Source: Hymenobacter taeanensis (lineage in GTDB: Bacteria > Bacteroidota > Bacteroidia > Cytophagales > Hymenobacteraceae). From it: a stretch of 64,000 nucleotides of DNA. The DNA lies in contig NZ_CP053538.1 in NCBI RefSeq assembly GCF_013137895.1, positions 681,501 through 745,500 on the forward strand. Direction: 5' to 3'. The notes below the pieces were generated by a model that was not told where the DNA came from, ran no database searches, and saw only the letters and a program-made list of their open reading frames with translations. This document shows, one piece after another, positions 17,989 to 26,906 of this stretch. Position numbers and translations under genes: made by a program. The number at the start of each line of letters is the position of its first letter. The first letter of the stretch is position 1.

Positions 17989-18984
17989 ATGTTAAAGGAG
18001 GTTTTCAACAACAAAAAAGTATTATTTATTGGCGTAGCGTTCTATGAATACCACCTGGAGATAAAAAATAAAATGGAGCAGTATGGTGCCGAGGTAACTT
18101 TTTTCGCGGAAAGAGACACCTCTATCAAGTACGGCATTGTAAACCGTTTATTTCCATCTTACCTCGATGCGTATCAGCAGAAACATTACACTTCTATCCT
18201 TAAAAAAATAGCGAATCAGAAATACGACTACTTATTGGTAATACGTGGCCTACGCATGCCTGCCTCTTTTGTGAGAGCGGTAAAGGCCATGAACCCAGGA
18301 ATTACCTGTATTATGTACCAGTGGGACGCTAATATTAACAGTCCATTCCTAGACTTGGAAGAAGGATATAATATCACGGGCGAATTCGACAAAGTATTGT
18401 CTTTCGATTTTCAGGATGTAGAACAAAATCCCTGGATAAAATACAGCCCTACTTTTTACATTGACGAGGTAAAAGAATTAGCTAACAAAACAAAGACTGA
18501 GCCCAAGAAAATTGATTTTTTCTTTTTCGGCTCATACTTGCCTGAGCGCTACAAGGGGCTAATTAAGTTTCGGGATTATGCCGCCCAGCATGGCTACACG
18601 TTGCACAGCCATTTTTATATGTCGTATCGATATTATTTGATCGAACGATTGAAGGGCACGCAGCTTGATAAAAGCTTAATCAGCTTTAAACCCATGAGCC
18701 GCAAAGAATATCTGGCTCTTTTTAATAAGTCGAAAGCCATTGTTGATGTCAGCAACGCAAAGCAAACTGGCCTGGCCATGCGCGTTATTGATGCCATTGG
18801 CACCGGTAAAAAAGTACTGACAACCAATAAATGGGTCACAAAAGAGCCCAGCTTTAACCCAGATCAGATAGCCATTATTGATTTAAACAATATTGAGCTA
18901 CCGCCCTCTTTCCTGGAGAAAGAGATAGAAGCCAGCACGGCTGATTACTCCCTCGATAAGTGGCTGGAGAACATCTTCGCCTGA
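17989..18984 (+). CDS. CgeB-like glycosyltransferase (AT-rich, probably acquired)
   Basis: 331 residues. The GT-B-like architecture has KKVLFIGVAFYEYHLEIKNKM at the start and a C-terminal domain with IDFFFFGSYLPERYKGL and QTGLAMRVIDAIGTGKKVLTT, typical of the CgeB/spore-maturation glycosyltransferase group often found in surface-polysaccharide islands. The coding sequence is visibly richer in A and T and in Lys, Ile and Asn codons than the genes before it, suggesting a different origin. It is preceded by a 97-base gap, the longest in this part of the operon. Acceptor and donor are unknown. Confidence 0.75.
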   Translation: MLKEVFNNKKVLFIGVAFYEYHLEIKNKMEQYGAEVTFFAERDTSIKYGIVNRLFPSYLDAYQQKHYTSILKKIANQKYDYLLVIRGLRMPASFVRAVKAMNPGITCIMYQWDANINSPFLDLEEGYNITGEFDKVLSFDFQDVEQNPWIKYSPTFYIDEVKELANKTKTEPKKIDFFFFGSYLPERYKGLIKFRDYAAQHGYTLHSHFYMSYRYYLIERLKGTQLDKSLISFKPMSRKEYLALFNKSKAIVDVSNAKQTGLAMRVIDAIGTGKKVLTTNKWVTKEPSFNPDQIAIIDLNNIELPPSFLEKEIEASTADYSLDKWLENIFA

Positions 18985-19059
18985 TCCTGATTAGCCTCCC
19001 TTCTCCTTCCTAAGCCAAATCCGGAATTAGCCTGAGCCTCGGGCATAATACGCCTTACC

Positions 19060-19947
19060 ATGAATATGCCGCCCTTTTCTGTACCCAACTGGATTCAGCA
19101 GCACTTGTTCTTAGACAAGGGCTTTGCCGACCTTTCTCCGGCTGAAGTAGAAGACCTGCGCACGCGCCTGAGCAAGTTCAAGCATCCCAACCCTGACGTA
19201 TCGGTGGTAATACCCGCTTGGAACGAAGCCAATAATATTTACCGCACCCTCTCCACGCTAGCAGCTAATACAACTTCTTTGCGAGTAGAAATAATCGTTA
19301 TCAATAATAACTCCACCGATTCAACCCAGGAAGTATTAGACACGCTGGGTGTAACCAGTTATTTTGAATCTATGCAGGGTATTACGTATGCCCGGCAGCT
19401 AGGCCTATATAAGGCGCAAGGCAAATATTTATTGTGTGCTGATGCCGATACCTTTTATCCACCAGACTGGATTGAGCTTATGACGGCGCCTATGCGCAAC
19501 TCAGCCGGAATTACTGGTGTATATGGCCGCTATGCATTTTTACCATCAGAGGGAGCAAGCCGTAAGGGGCTATTTGTGTATGAAACAATTGGCAATATTT
19601 TAATTGAAATAAGGAGAAAGCACCGCGAGTTTATTAATGTGCTAGGGTTTAATATGGGGTTGATAACTCAAATAGGCCGTGAAACCGGCGGATTCAAAAC
19701 CCACACCGCCCGCACATTCAATAATGCCGAGAATGTGGAAGAATCAGAGGACGGCCGAATGGCTATCCGTTTGAAAACAAGGGGGAATCTAAAACAGGTA
19801 ACCGACCCCAGAGCTATTGTTTTTACTTCTAACCGAAAGCTTTTGCAGGACGGCAGCATTTTGCAAGCCTTCTTTAACCGCCTGAAGCTTCACACGAAGT
19901 ATATGTCAGAATACATTACCGGGCCCGCAATTAAAGTTCAAGACTAA
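19060..19947 (+). CDS. Family 2 glycosyltransferase
   Basis: 295 residues. After a roughly 45-residue N-terminal extension comes the GT-A core: VSVVIPAWNEANNIYRTL, IIVINNNSTDSTQEVL and the metal-binding LLCADADTFYPPDWIEL. It shares the AT-rich composition of the preceding gene in its middle part, so both may have come in together. No transmembrane helix is evident. It likely adds one sugar to the lipid-linked repeat unit of this locus. Confidence 0.86.
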   Translation: MNMPPFSVPNWIQQHLFLDKGFADLSPAEVEDLRTRLSKFKHPNPDVSVVIPAWNEANNIYRTLSTLAANTTSLRVEIIVINNNSTDSTQEVLDTLGVTSYFESMQGITYARQLGLYKAQGKYLLCADADTFYPPDWIELMTAPMRNSAGITGVYGRYAFLPSEGASRKGLFVYETIGNILIEIRRKHREFINVLGFNMGLITQIGRETGGFKTHTARTFNNAENVEESEDGRMAIRLKTRGNLKQVTDPRAIVFTSNRKLLQDGSILQAFFNRLKLHTKYMSEYITGPAIKVQD

Positions 19948-20034
19948 ATTTTAAGATCGGGATAAATGCCCTGGAATGCTGCTGTGGCATTTCACAGGTG
20001 CGCTCCTTGCTTTGCATCCTCTAGCTTCCTGCTC

Positions 20035-21216
20035 ATGCTTGTATTTTGTTTTTGGCTTTTCCTGGGCATTGTGTTTTACACCTATGTGGGGTACGGTATG
20101 CTGGTAGCCGCCTGGGCTTATGTACTTCGGAAAACGGCCACACCCAAACCCCTCTCCTCTACTTTTGAGCCGGAGGTTACCCTGGTGGTGCCCGCTTACA
20201 ATGAGGCCGATATTCTGGCCGCCAAAGTGCGCAACTGCCAAGAGCTGGACTACCCCACTAATAAGCTGCAGCTGATGTTTATCACGGATGGCTCCAATGA
20301 TAATTCTGGTGAGGTGCTAGCGGCCTACCCCGAGGTGCAGCACCTGCACATTCCGGAGCGGGGTGGTAAGTCGCTGGCCGAAAACCGGGCTATTCAGCAC
20401 ATTACCACGCCCTACGTCATCTTCACTGACTGCAACACGCTGCTAAACCCCGAGGCCGTGCGGGCCATGGTTACCCACTACCAGAACCCACGCGTGGGAG
20501 CCGTTTCCGGGGAAAAGCATGTGCTCAACGACGGCACCGCCTCCGGCTCAGGAGAAGGCCTATATTGGAAATACGAGTCGTTGCTGAAGCGCTGCGATTC
20601 TGAAATCTATAGCCTCATGGGAGCGGCCGGTGAGCTGGTATCCTTCCGGACGGAGCTGTTTGACCCCTTAGAGAAAGACGTGATCCTCGACGACTTCATT
20701 CAATCAATGCGCATTGTGGGAGCGGGTTATAAGGTGGTATACGAGCCAAAGGCCTACGCCATGGAGCCGCCATCGGCCTCGCTGAAGGAAGAGATGCGCC
20801 GTAAAGTGCGGATTTGCGCCGGTGGCTGGCAAGCCATGTCGCGTCTCACGTTCCTGCTGAACCCACTCCGGCAGCCGTTGGTCACGTTCCTGTACATCTC
20901 GCACCGGGTGTTGCGCTGGAGCCTGACCCCGGCCTTGCTGGCGCTTTTATTGCCGCTTAATGCTTACCTGGCCTACACGCACCAGGGCATCTACACGGTA
21001 TTGCTGGCGCTGCAGGTGCTGTTTTACGTGGCCAGTGGCGCTGGCTGGCTAATGGCTACCCGAGGCCGCAAGGCCGGAGCGGCGCTGGTACCGCTCTATT
21101 TCACGATGATGAACGTGGCAGCCTTCCGGGGTTTCGGGCGCTTTATCCGCAACGCGCAGCCTGCCGCCTGGGATAAGGCTCAGCGGGCCGTAGCGGTTCC
21201 TACCATTACCATCTAG
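20035..21216 (+). CDS. Membrane-bound family 2 glycosyltransferase
   Basis: 393 residues from the ATG at 20035 (MLVFCFWLFLGIVFYTYVGYGM), which begins exactly at the first transmembrane helix; a frame start at 19966 would add a poorly supported 23-residue leader. The GT-A domain has VTLVVPAYNEADIL, ITDGSNDNS, VIFTDCNTLLNP, the acceptor-side VILDDFIQSMRI and RRKVRICAGGWQAM. Three or four C-terminal helices follow. This topology fits polymer-forming or membrane-anchored transferases of exopolysaccharide pathways. The gene ends with TAG inside a CTAGGCC motif. Confidence 0.88.
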   Translation: MLVFCFWLFLGIVFYTYVGYGMLVAAWAYVLRKTATPKPLSSTFEPEVTLVVPAYNEADILAAKVRNCQELDYPTNKLQLMFITDGSNDNSGEVLAAYPEVQHLHIPERGGKSLAENRAIQHITTPYVIFTDCNTLLNPEAVRAMVTHYQNPRVGAVSGEKHVLNDGTASGSGEGLYWKYESLLKRCDSEIYSLMGAAGELVSFRTELFDPLEKDVILDDFIQSMRIVGAGYKVVYEPKAYAMEPPSASLKEEMRRKVRICAGGWQAMSRLTFLLNPLRQPLVTFLYISHRVLRWSLTPALLALLLPLNAYLAYTHQGIYTVLLALQVLFYVASGAGWLMATRGRKAGAALVPLYFTMMNVAAFRGFGRFIRNAQPAAWDKAQRAVAVPTITI

Positions 21217-21272
21217 GCCACTCTTACCCAACTCTCTCCGTCCTCGATTTCTCCTATTCCTCCCTTTCCCTG

Positions 21273-22058
21273 ATGACAACGGCTAGCTTCCCTGAGGTTA
21301 CACTCCTGATTACCCACTACAACCGCAGCAAGTCTATTGAGCGGCTGTTACGGAACTTTACTAAGCTAGGAGTAGCCTTTGGGGATATAGTTGTCTCGGA
21401 TGATGGCAGCAAGCCAGTGCACCAACAGGCGCTGCAGGAGCTGCAGAAGCAGTACCAGTTCCGGCTGATTACCACTCCCGTTAATAAGGGCCTGGGCAAT
21501 AACCTCAATAAGGGGCAGGATGCCGTTACCACCCCCTACACACTGTATGTGCAGGAGGATTTTGTGCCCTCCCCGGAGTTTACGCCGCACTTCCAGGATG
21601 CCTACGCCATAATGCAGCAGGCCGCGGATATTGACATTGTGCGGTTCTACGCCTACTACGCCTACCCCTATCTGAAACCCTACGGCAAGGGGTTCTCAGA
21701 GATGCTGTATAAACCTTGGTACCTCAATACCACCAAGATTTACCACTACAGCGACCATCCGCACCTACGGCGCAGCTCTTTTATGGAGAAGTTTGGCCGC
21801 TACAAAGAGGGCATCAAGAGCGACCGAACCGAGTACCTGATGTGCCTATCGTTCATTCAGAACCACGGCAAAGGGCTGTTTTACGATAAATTCAACGACT
21901 TATTCACGCAGGAAAACTCTGAGGAAGAACCCAGCACCGTTACGCGCAGCAACTGGCGCAATAGCAACAACCTGCTAGTTGCCTGCGTCAGAATGGTGTT
22001 CCGGCAGATCAAGTACAACTACGACCTGCACCTGGGAGCTAAGGTGAAAAGTGCCTAA
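21273..22058 (+). CDS. Family 2 glycosyltransferase
   Basis: 261 residues with a compact GT-A domain: EVTLLITHYNRSKSIERLL, IVVSDDGSKPVHQQAL, the loop TTPVNKGLGNNLNKGQDAV and LYVQEDFVPSPEF in the metal-binding position. It has no transmembrane segment and no recognisable acceptor domain. It lies 56 bases downstream of the previous glycosyltransferase and just upstream of the flippase, so it is presumably the last sugar-adding enzyme in the operon. Confidence 0.86.
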   Translation: MTTASFPEVTLLITHYNRSKSIERLLRNFTKLGVAFGDIVVSDDGSKPVHQQALQELQKQYQFRLITTPVNKGLGNNLNKGQDAVTTPYTLYVQEDFVPSPEFTPHFQDAYAIMQQAADIDIVRFYAYYAYPYLKPYGKGFSEMLYKPWYLNTTKIYHYSDHPHLRRSSFMEKFGRYKEGIKSDRTEYLMCLSFIQNHGKGLFYDKFNDLFTQENSEEEPSTVTRSNWRNSNNLLVACVRMVFRQIKYNYDLHLGAKVKSA

Positions 22059-22134
22059 CCTCACGGCGTATGCGTTGCAACAGCTCAGCCGTGTAGCGGG
22101 TGCCGCCCGTATCTAACCCGACCTTTTACTCTTC

Positions 22135-22168
22135 TGCCGCTTCACCATTTCCAGCACCTGAAGCGGCA
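22135..22168 (+). other. Hairpin in front of the flippase gene
   Basis: TGCCGCTTCA (22135-22144) and TGAAGCGGCA (22159-22168) form a perfect 10-base stem around a 14-base loop, ending 13 bases before the flippase ATG. It has no T-run, so it may tune translation or protect the processed mRNA rather than stop transcription. Confidence 0.5.
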
Positions 22169-22181
22169 CCCTACCAATACA

Positions 22182-23543
22182 ATGGGAAACAGCCTGACCA
22201 ATAAAATTGCCTCATTCCTGAGCAACAAGCATCTGATGTCGCTTACGGGCAATATGACGGTACAGGCAATTAACATCGTGTACTTCGGCCTGCTCTTTCG
22301 CTACATGAAAGTAGAGGAGCTGGGGGCCTACGTGTTCTTTAACTCCGTTCTAGGCCTAGCCGACTCTCTACGCGCGGGCTTTGTAACTACCGCGTTTATG
22401 CGCTGGTACTGCGGTGCCGCCGCCAAGCGCGCCGCCGAGGTAATGGGCTCTACCTGGGTTATCAGCATTGCCATTACCCTGCTGTTTGGGCTGCTCAATA
22501 TTGGGGCCTATCTGCTGAGCTACCCACTGGCCAACGAGGGCCTGAATCTGTTCATTAAATGGTCGGGGTTAACGCTACTGTTCATGCTGCCCTCCTTTGT
22601 GGGCATGTGTGTGCTTCAGGCCGAGCAGCGTTTTGATAAGCTGCTGTATCTGCGGTCTATGCAGCTGGGAATATCTGTACTGGGCTTGTTTGGGCTGATT
22701 TTGCTGCAGAAAGTAAATGTTACCAATGTTGTCTATACCAACTTATTCGCGGGCGCCTTCACCAGCTTTGTAACCCTCATTGCGGGGTATACCCGCTTCG
22801 GCGACATTAGGCACCGCAGCGCAGAGTGCATGAGAGAGCTAGCTCACTTCGGCAAATACAGCGTAGGCAGCCAGATCGGTGCCACGCTGTTCCGCAACTC
22901 CGATACGTTTATCATCAACTTCATGCTGGGGCCGGCGGCACTGGCCGTGTATAACCTGGCGCAGCGCTTCATGATTATCATTGAGCTGCTGGTGGGCAGC
23001 TCTATTGCCACGGCTATGCCTATGCTTTCAGTGGCCTACAACAAGCACGATAAAGCGGAACTGACAAGCATTCTGACCAAGAACGTAGGCATTCTTACCT
23101 GGGCGCTGCTGCCTATAGTGGGAGGCACTATTCTGCTGGCCGAAATTCCTATCTACATTCTGGGCGGCAGCAAGTACATCGGGACGGAGGCGGCCAACCT
23201 GCTGCGCATTTTTATGGCCATGGCCATTCTGTTCCCCATCGACCGTTTTACCGGCATCACGCTCGAGGTAATCAACAAGCCCCGCCTTAACCTCATCAAG
23301 GTGTTCATGATGCTGGCCATAAACGTAGCCGGCGACTTTGCAGGCATTTACCTGTTTAAGGGAATTTACGGAGTGGCCATTGCCAGCTTCCCCACCATAC
23401 TTTCGGGCTTCTTATTCGGGTATCTGCTGCTGCGCAAAGACCTTTCACTGTCCTTAACCGATATGATGAAGGTGGGCCTAGTTGAGAGCAAAGCCATAGT
23501 TGCTAAGTTCCTGGGGGCCTTTAAGCGCGTCCAGAACGCCTAG
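22182..23543 (+). CDS. Wzx-type polysaccharide flippase (MOP superfamily)
   Basis: 453 residues with about twelve hydrophobic helices in two bundles, the MATE/Wzx layout: SLTGNMTVQAINIVYFGLLF at the start, GKYSVGSQIGATLFRNSDTF in the middle and a second half with RIFMAMAILFPIDRFTGIT. It would turn undecaprenyl-linked repeat units to the periplasm for the Wzy-like polymerase at 13017. It is the last plus-strand gene of the exopolysaccharide locus. The stop lies in a CCTAGGCC sequence, 33 bases from the end of the convergent hydrolase gene. Confidence 0.88.
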   Translation: MGNSLTNKIASFLSNKHLMSLTGNMTVQAINIVYFGLLFRYMKVEELGAYVFFNSVLGLADSLRAGFVTTAFMRWYCGAAAKRAAEVMGSTWVISIAITLLFGLLNIGAYLLSYPLANEGLNLFIKWSGLTLLFMLPSFVGMCVLQAEQRFDKLLYLRSMQLGISVLGLFGLILLQKVNVTNVVYTNLFAGAFTSFVTLIAGYTRFGDIRHRSAECMRELAHFGKYSVGSQIGATLFRNSDTFIINFMLGPAALAVYNLAQRFMIIIELLVGSSIATAMPMLSVAYNKHDKAELTSILTKNVGILTWALLPIVGGTILLAEIPIYILGGSKYIGTEAANLLRIFMAMAILFPIDRFTGITLEVINKPRLNLIKVFMMLAINVAGDFAGIYLFKGIYGVAIASFPTILSGFLFGYLLLRKDLSLSLTDMMKVGLVESKAIVAKFLGAFKRVQNA

Positions 23544-23576
23544 GCCAGGGTGGATATCTGGCCTCTTTTGCTCATG

Positions 23577-25694
23577 CTATTTGGCGCCTGGTAGCAGCAC
23601 AAATACGGGTGTTTCCGTCACCTGCAACCTCAGCTTGCCATTGGTCAGCGGTACGCGCTGTTTGTCCATGGTTTCTTTCCCGAGGGCCGGCCGGTACACC
23701 TCAGCGTAAGCGGCCTCACCCAGGTTGAGGGTGTAAGGCACCGTGCGCCCCTTCTCATCGGGCACTACCAGCACATAGGCTGAGCGCCCCTGCAGCTCAT
23801 ACCGGTCCACTATAGGGTCGGAGTGGAGGGTTTGCTTATAGGTGTAGCTGCCCAGGAGCTTGTTGGCCTGGCTGATGTACTGGGCCGCGGGCCGGGGCGT
23901 TTTGTCGTCGTTGAGCAGGCCCATTGAGCCAAACCGCGTTGGGTTCTGGGCATTATCATCATAAAGCTGATACAGAAACACCCGCTCCACGCCCCACCGG
24001 GCATACAGCAGTGAGGTGCGCAGTATCCAGTCGGCCTGCGTCTCCTGCACTGATTTGTTTCCGATGGCAATGGCCTTCAGGGGACTACCCTGGTTCAGAT
24101 CATAACCAGTTTCGGTAATCCAGACGGGCATATTGCCGGCGTACTGGTGCGCCATCTGCACAAAGGCCTGGGCCACCTTTCCTGCTTCTGCTACCTCGGG
24201 CGCTGCACCGCGCGTGGGCTCACCTCCCTGGGAAGTGCGCGCATCGTTGGAGTAGAGATGGTAGTTAATCACGTCCCAGCAGAGGTTTACGCTCCCATCG
24301 GCATTGTACCCGCGGTGCTGCCGGCACCAGTCCACCATGCCCTTCACGTAGTCGGGGGTAGGGGCGGCCAGGCCACCCATCACCACCTGCATCTTGGGGT
24401 CAGCATTTTTCACGCCTACTCCAGGGCCCAGCGTGTTCTTGTGTCCATCATAAAACGCCGAGAGGTTGGCGGCGTATTCGGCGGCTGTTTGGTAGGCTTT
24501 GCGACCCTTCCACCACTTGTCGCGCTCGTTGTCGCACTCCATGTAGCGGATGAGGCCTAGGCCAGTCTTGACTTCGTTTACCGGGTCGGCCGTCCAGCGG
24601 GGCGGGCTGGTACTCACCTTCACCAGCTTGCGCGCCACTGCCGGGTTTCGGCCGTAGCGGGCGGCAAACTGAAACGCCATCTTGGCCTGCTCCACGTACG
24701 ATGCGGGGGCCTTACGGTCTTTACCGAATGAGGCAGGCACATTTTCGGCGTCTCTTTCAGTAGCTGGGTAGGTTTCCTGCAGCCACTTGGGCAGAGTTTT
24801 CAGGCATACCAACACCTCCACGCCTTCCTGCTTGAGCCGGCTATACATGGCATCATAGTTCCAGCTGCCGTTGTGCGAGGGATTAAACGTGTAGCTATCT
24901 GGCGTGGGCTCTAGCTTTTCCCAATCGAGATAATGCCGAATGCCGCTGAAATATTTCACCCCTTTCAGCCGGGCCGGGTCTACTACCGAAGGGTTATTAC
25001 CGTCCTCCAGATTCCACTCAAACGCATTCACCCCAAACATTTGCCGCAGCTTCACACCTTTTTGCATAGCCAGCGTGCTGGCGCTAGGGGCTGCCGGCAC
25101 TTTGGCGGCTTTGTAGGAGCCATACAGCTCAATCTCGGTGGGATATATGCTGCCTGATGTAATAACCAGGTAGCGCGCATTACGAATAGGCTGCCCCAGC
25201 GCATAAGCTGATGGCTCACTTGGGTCGGGGCCTACCCACTGCTGGTACTCGCTGCCCGTAAATGTTGCAATTGGAATCTGCTCCCAGGCTTCGGTAATAA
25301 TAGATAAGACCATGGGGGCCCCAGAGCCGGTGCCTTCTCCATCGTACATCTTCACGCTTTCAATTACAAACGACTCCCCCTTCTGCAGTGGGTAATATGC
25401 TTCATACTGATCAAGCAGCTTGCCCCACCCCCGCGAGATATTGGCGTTGGTGAGGCCATCAAACAGGGCCGGGATACCGTCGGGGGCATTTGTGAGCTGG
25501 TACCAGCGTTGCGGATCAATAGGAATTTTCCCGGCGCCCTCTACGGCTTCGTTGGTGTTGCTGGTTAATGTGGCCGGAGCTCCTACGCCGCTACTTGCCT
25601 CTTGCCCAAACAGGCGCCCCCAGCGCACTACGGCAAAGAGCACACCCCCAGCAAGGCATACGAGCACAACTATTTTCAGAAGGGTTTTGCCCAT
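23577..25694 (-). CDS. Membrane-anchored glycoside hydrolase, PslG/GH39-like (clan GH-A)
   Basis: 705 residues from the ATG at 25694 (MGKTLLKIVVLVCLAGGVLF); a longer frame starts at 25835 but the membrane anchor begins here. After the anchor comes a discoidin-like domain (about 95-210, with ARYLVITSGSIYPTEIELYG). A TIM-barrel catalytic domain follows, with the probable acid/base Glu390 in MECDNERDKWW and nucleophile Glu528 in WITETGYD, a layout like GH39 enzymes including PslG. A C-terminal beta domain ends the protein. Lying beside the exopolysaccharide operon, it may trim or release the polymer in the periplasm. The exact family needs a profile search. Confidence 0.72.
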   Translation of the reverse strand: MGKTLLKIVVLVCLAGGVLFAVVRWGRLFGQEASSGVGAPATLTSNTNEAVEGAGKIPIDPQRWYQLTNAPDGIPALFDGLTNANISRGWGKLLDQYEAYYPLQKGESFVIESVKMYDGEGTGSGAPMVLSIITEAWEQIPIATFTGSEYQQWVGPDPSEPSAYALGQPIRNARYLVITSGSIYPTEIELYGSYKAAKVPAAPSASTLAMQKGVKLRQMFGVNAFEWNLEDGNNPSVVDPARLKGVKYFSGIRHYLDWEKLEPTPDSYTFNPSHNGSWNYDAMYSRLKQEGVEVLVCLKTLPKWLQETYPATERDAENVPASFGKDRKAPASYVEQAKMAFQFAARYGRNPAVARKLVKVSTSPPRWTADPVNEVKTGLGLIRYMECDNERDKWWKGRKAYQTAAEYAANLSAFYDGHKNTLGPGVGVKNADPKMQVVMGGLAAPTPDYVKGMVDWCRQHRGYNADGSVNLCWDVINYHLYSNDARTSQGGEPTRGAAPEVAEAGKVAQAFVQMAHQYAGNMPVWITETGYDLNQGSPLKAIAIGNKSVQETQADWILRTSLLYARWGVERVFLYQLYDDNAQNPTRFGSMGLLNDDKTPRPAAQYISQANKLLGSYTYKQTLHSDPIVDRYELQGRSAYVLVVPDEKGRTVPYTLNLGEAAYAEVYRPALGKETMDKQRVPLTNGKLRLQVTETPVFVLLPGAK

Positions 25695-25745
25695 TACTGG
25701 CGGGGTGAACGAGGAGGTGGGTTTCACGGGAGCGGATGAGCGTTT

Positions 25746-25761
25746 TGTGCTTGTAAGCACA
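25746..25761. other. Palindrome upstream of the glycoside hydrolase
   Basis: TGTGCTT-GT-AAGCACA is a perfect 7+7 inverted repeat about 50 bases upstream of the hydrolase start. Its size and symmetry suit a dimeric repressor or activator; this is inferred only. Confidence 0.3.
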
Positions 25762-25962
25762 TGCCGGCACCAAAGTACACCCTCTACTACAAACGCACGC
25801 AGTTCTGGCACGTCATCGGTGCCCACAACCATCACTGCCCCGTGGCACTCGGGCGAGTGGCCTAGCGCTACTGCATATGACTGGGGCCGTGCCCACCTCT
25901 TGCCCGGCAGCCACTCGCTGCGGGTTCTACTGTTCGCGTATGCGGCTTTCTGCTACTCAACC

Positions 25963-26673
25963 TTAGCGCAGCAACGTGCGCACCACAGGCAGCGCCCTAT
26001 CAGCCCACTGCTGCATTTGTTTACCGGAGTAGTGAAGGCCATCGGGGGCAAACTGCGTGGGGTCGTTAGCGGCGGCGCGGGTAAGGTCGGTGATGTTGAC
26101 GTAGGCCACTTTGGCTTCTTGGCACTCCTGCTGCGCTACGGCATTAAACTGGTCTATTTCGGTGCCAATGCGGGCTTGGTCGTAACCGCGGGCATAAGGC
26201 GTCTGGCCCCAATCCGGGATGGACAGTACCAGTACCCGGCCCGGGCGGTTACCAGCAAAGCGAATAGCCGTTTGCAGCAGCTCCCGAAACTCCGTGCGGT
26301 ACGTCGTCAGGGGTTGTCCTCGAAACTGATTGTTTACCCCAATCAGCAAGGAAACCAGGCCGTAGGTCTGCTGAACGTTGGCAGCTTTAATGGCAGCCTG
26401 TAGCTCTGCCGTGGTCCACCCGGTGCGGGCAATGATATCCGGCTTTGCCAGCCCCTCAGCCTGGCCTAGCTGAGCCAGCTGCACACTCCAGCGGTCGGCT
26501 TCACTCACGCTTTGCCCAATGGTGTACGAGTCGCCGAGGGAGAGGAAGCTCACTGCCGCGCTCATAGGCGCCGGCGGCGTGGGCATTGTAGTACTATTAC
26601 TCGGGGCCGGGTCGGAGGTATGCTGCCCGCAGCCGAAGCTGAGCAGCATGGATAGAAGCAGAAGGAAGCGCAT
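25963..26673 (-). CDS. SGNH/GDSL-family hydrolase lipoprotein
   Basis: 236 residues from the ATG at 26673 (MRFLLLLSMLLSFGCGQ); an ATG at 26694 would add seven residues. The lipobox LSFGC predicts lipidation. The SGNH blocks are visible: Ser in SLGDSYTIGQS, Gly in RTGWTT, Asn in LIGVNNQFRG and the Asp-His pair in DGLHYSGKQM. Such enzymes hydrolyse acyl or acetyl esters; a carbohydrate esterase role next to the glycoside hydrolase is possible but unproven. The two genes run in the same direction with a 268-base gap. Confidence 0.85.
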   Translation of the reverse strand: MRFLLLLSMLLSFGCGQHTSDPAPSNSTTMPTPPAPMSAAVSFLSLGDSYTIGQSVSEADRWSVQLAQLGQAEGLAKPDIIARTGWTTAELQAAIKAANVQQTYGLVSLLIGVNNQFRGQPLTTYRTEFRELLQTAIRFAGNRPGRVLVLSIPDWGQTPYARGYDQARIGTEIDQFNAVAQQECQEAKVAYVNITDLTRAAANDPTQFAPDGLHYSGKQMQQWADRALPVVRTLLR

Positions 26674-26792
26674 GGGCAGGGGAGCAGTAGGCATGAGGGT
26701 AAATTATGTACGGACCAATAGCCAAAGCAGATTGAGTATAGTTCCGGGCTCCTGGTTCAGCGCTCAGCACATTCAGTAGCTAGACCACTTAA

Positions 26793-26835
26793 AACCAGAA
26801 CCCGCCCGGCGCTTAGCACCGGGCGGGTTCTGGTT
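26793..26835 (-). terminator. Terminator of the cystathionine gamma-synthase gene
   Basis: A perfect 17-base inverted repeat (26793-26809 with 26819-26835) around a 9-base loop. It lies downstream of the synthase stop at 26907 and upstream of the lipoprotein hydrolase gene on the same strand. Confidence 0.75.
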
Positions 26836-26906
26836 GCTTGTTTTCAGCGGGTAGCTAAACCGCAAAGTGGCCTAGCTCTGGCAGTTTAGAAGCCCTAGGC
26901 CTATAG

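Noticed and set aside
25420..26403. 327-residue plus-strand open frame
   Set aside because: It lies opposite the glycoside hydrolase and SGNH lipoprotein genes, has a low-complexity Pro/Ser/Arg composition and no domain; the minus-strand genes have clear motifs.
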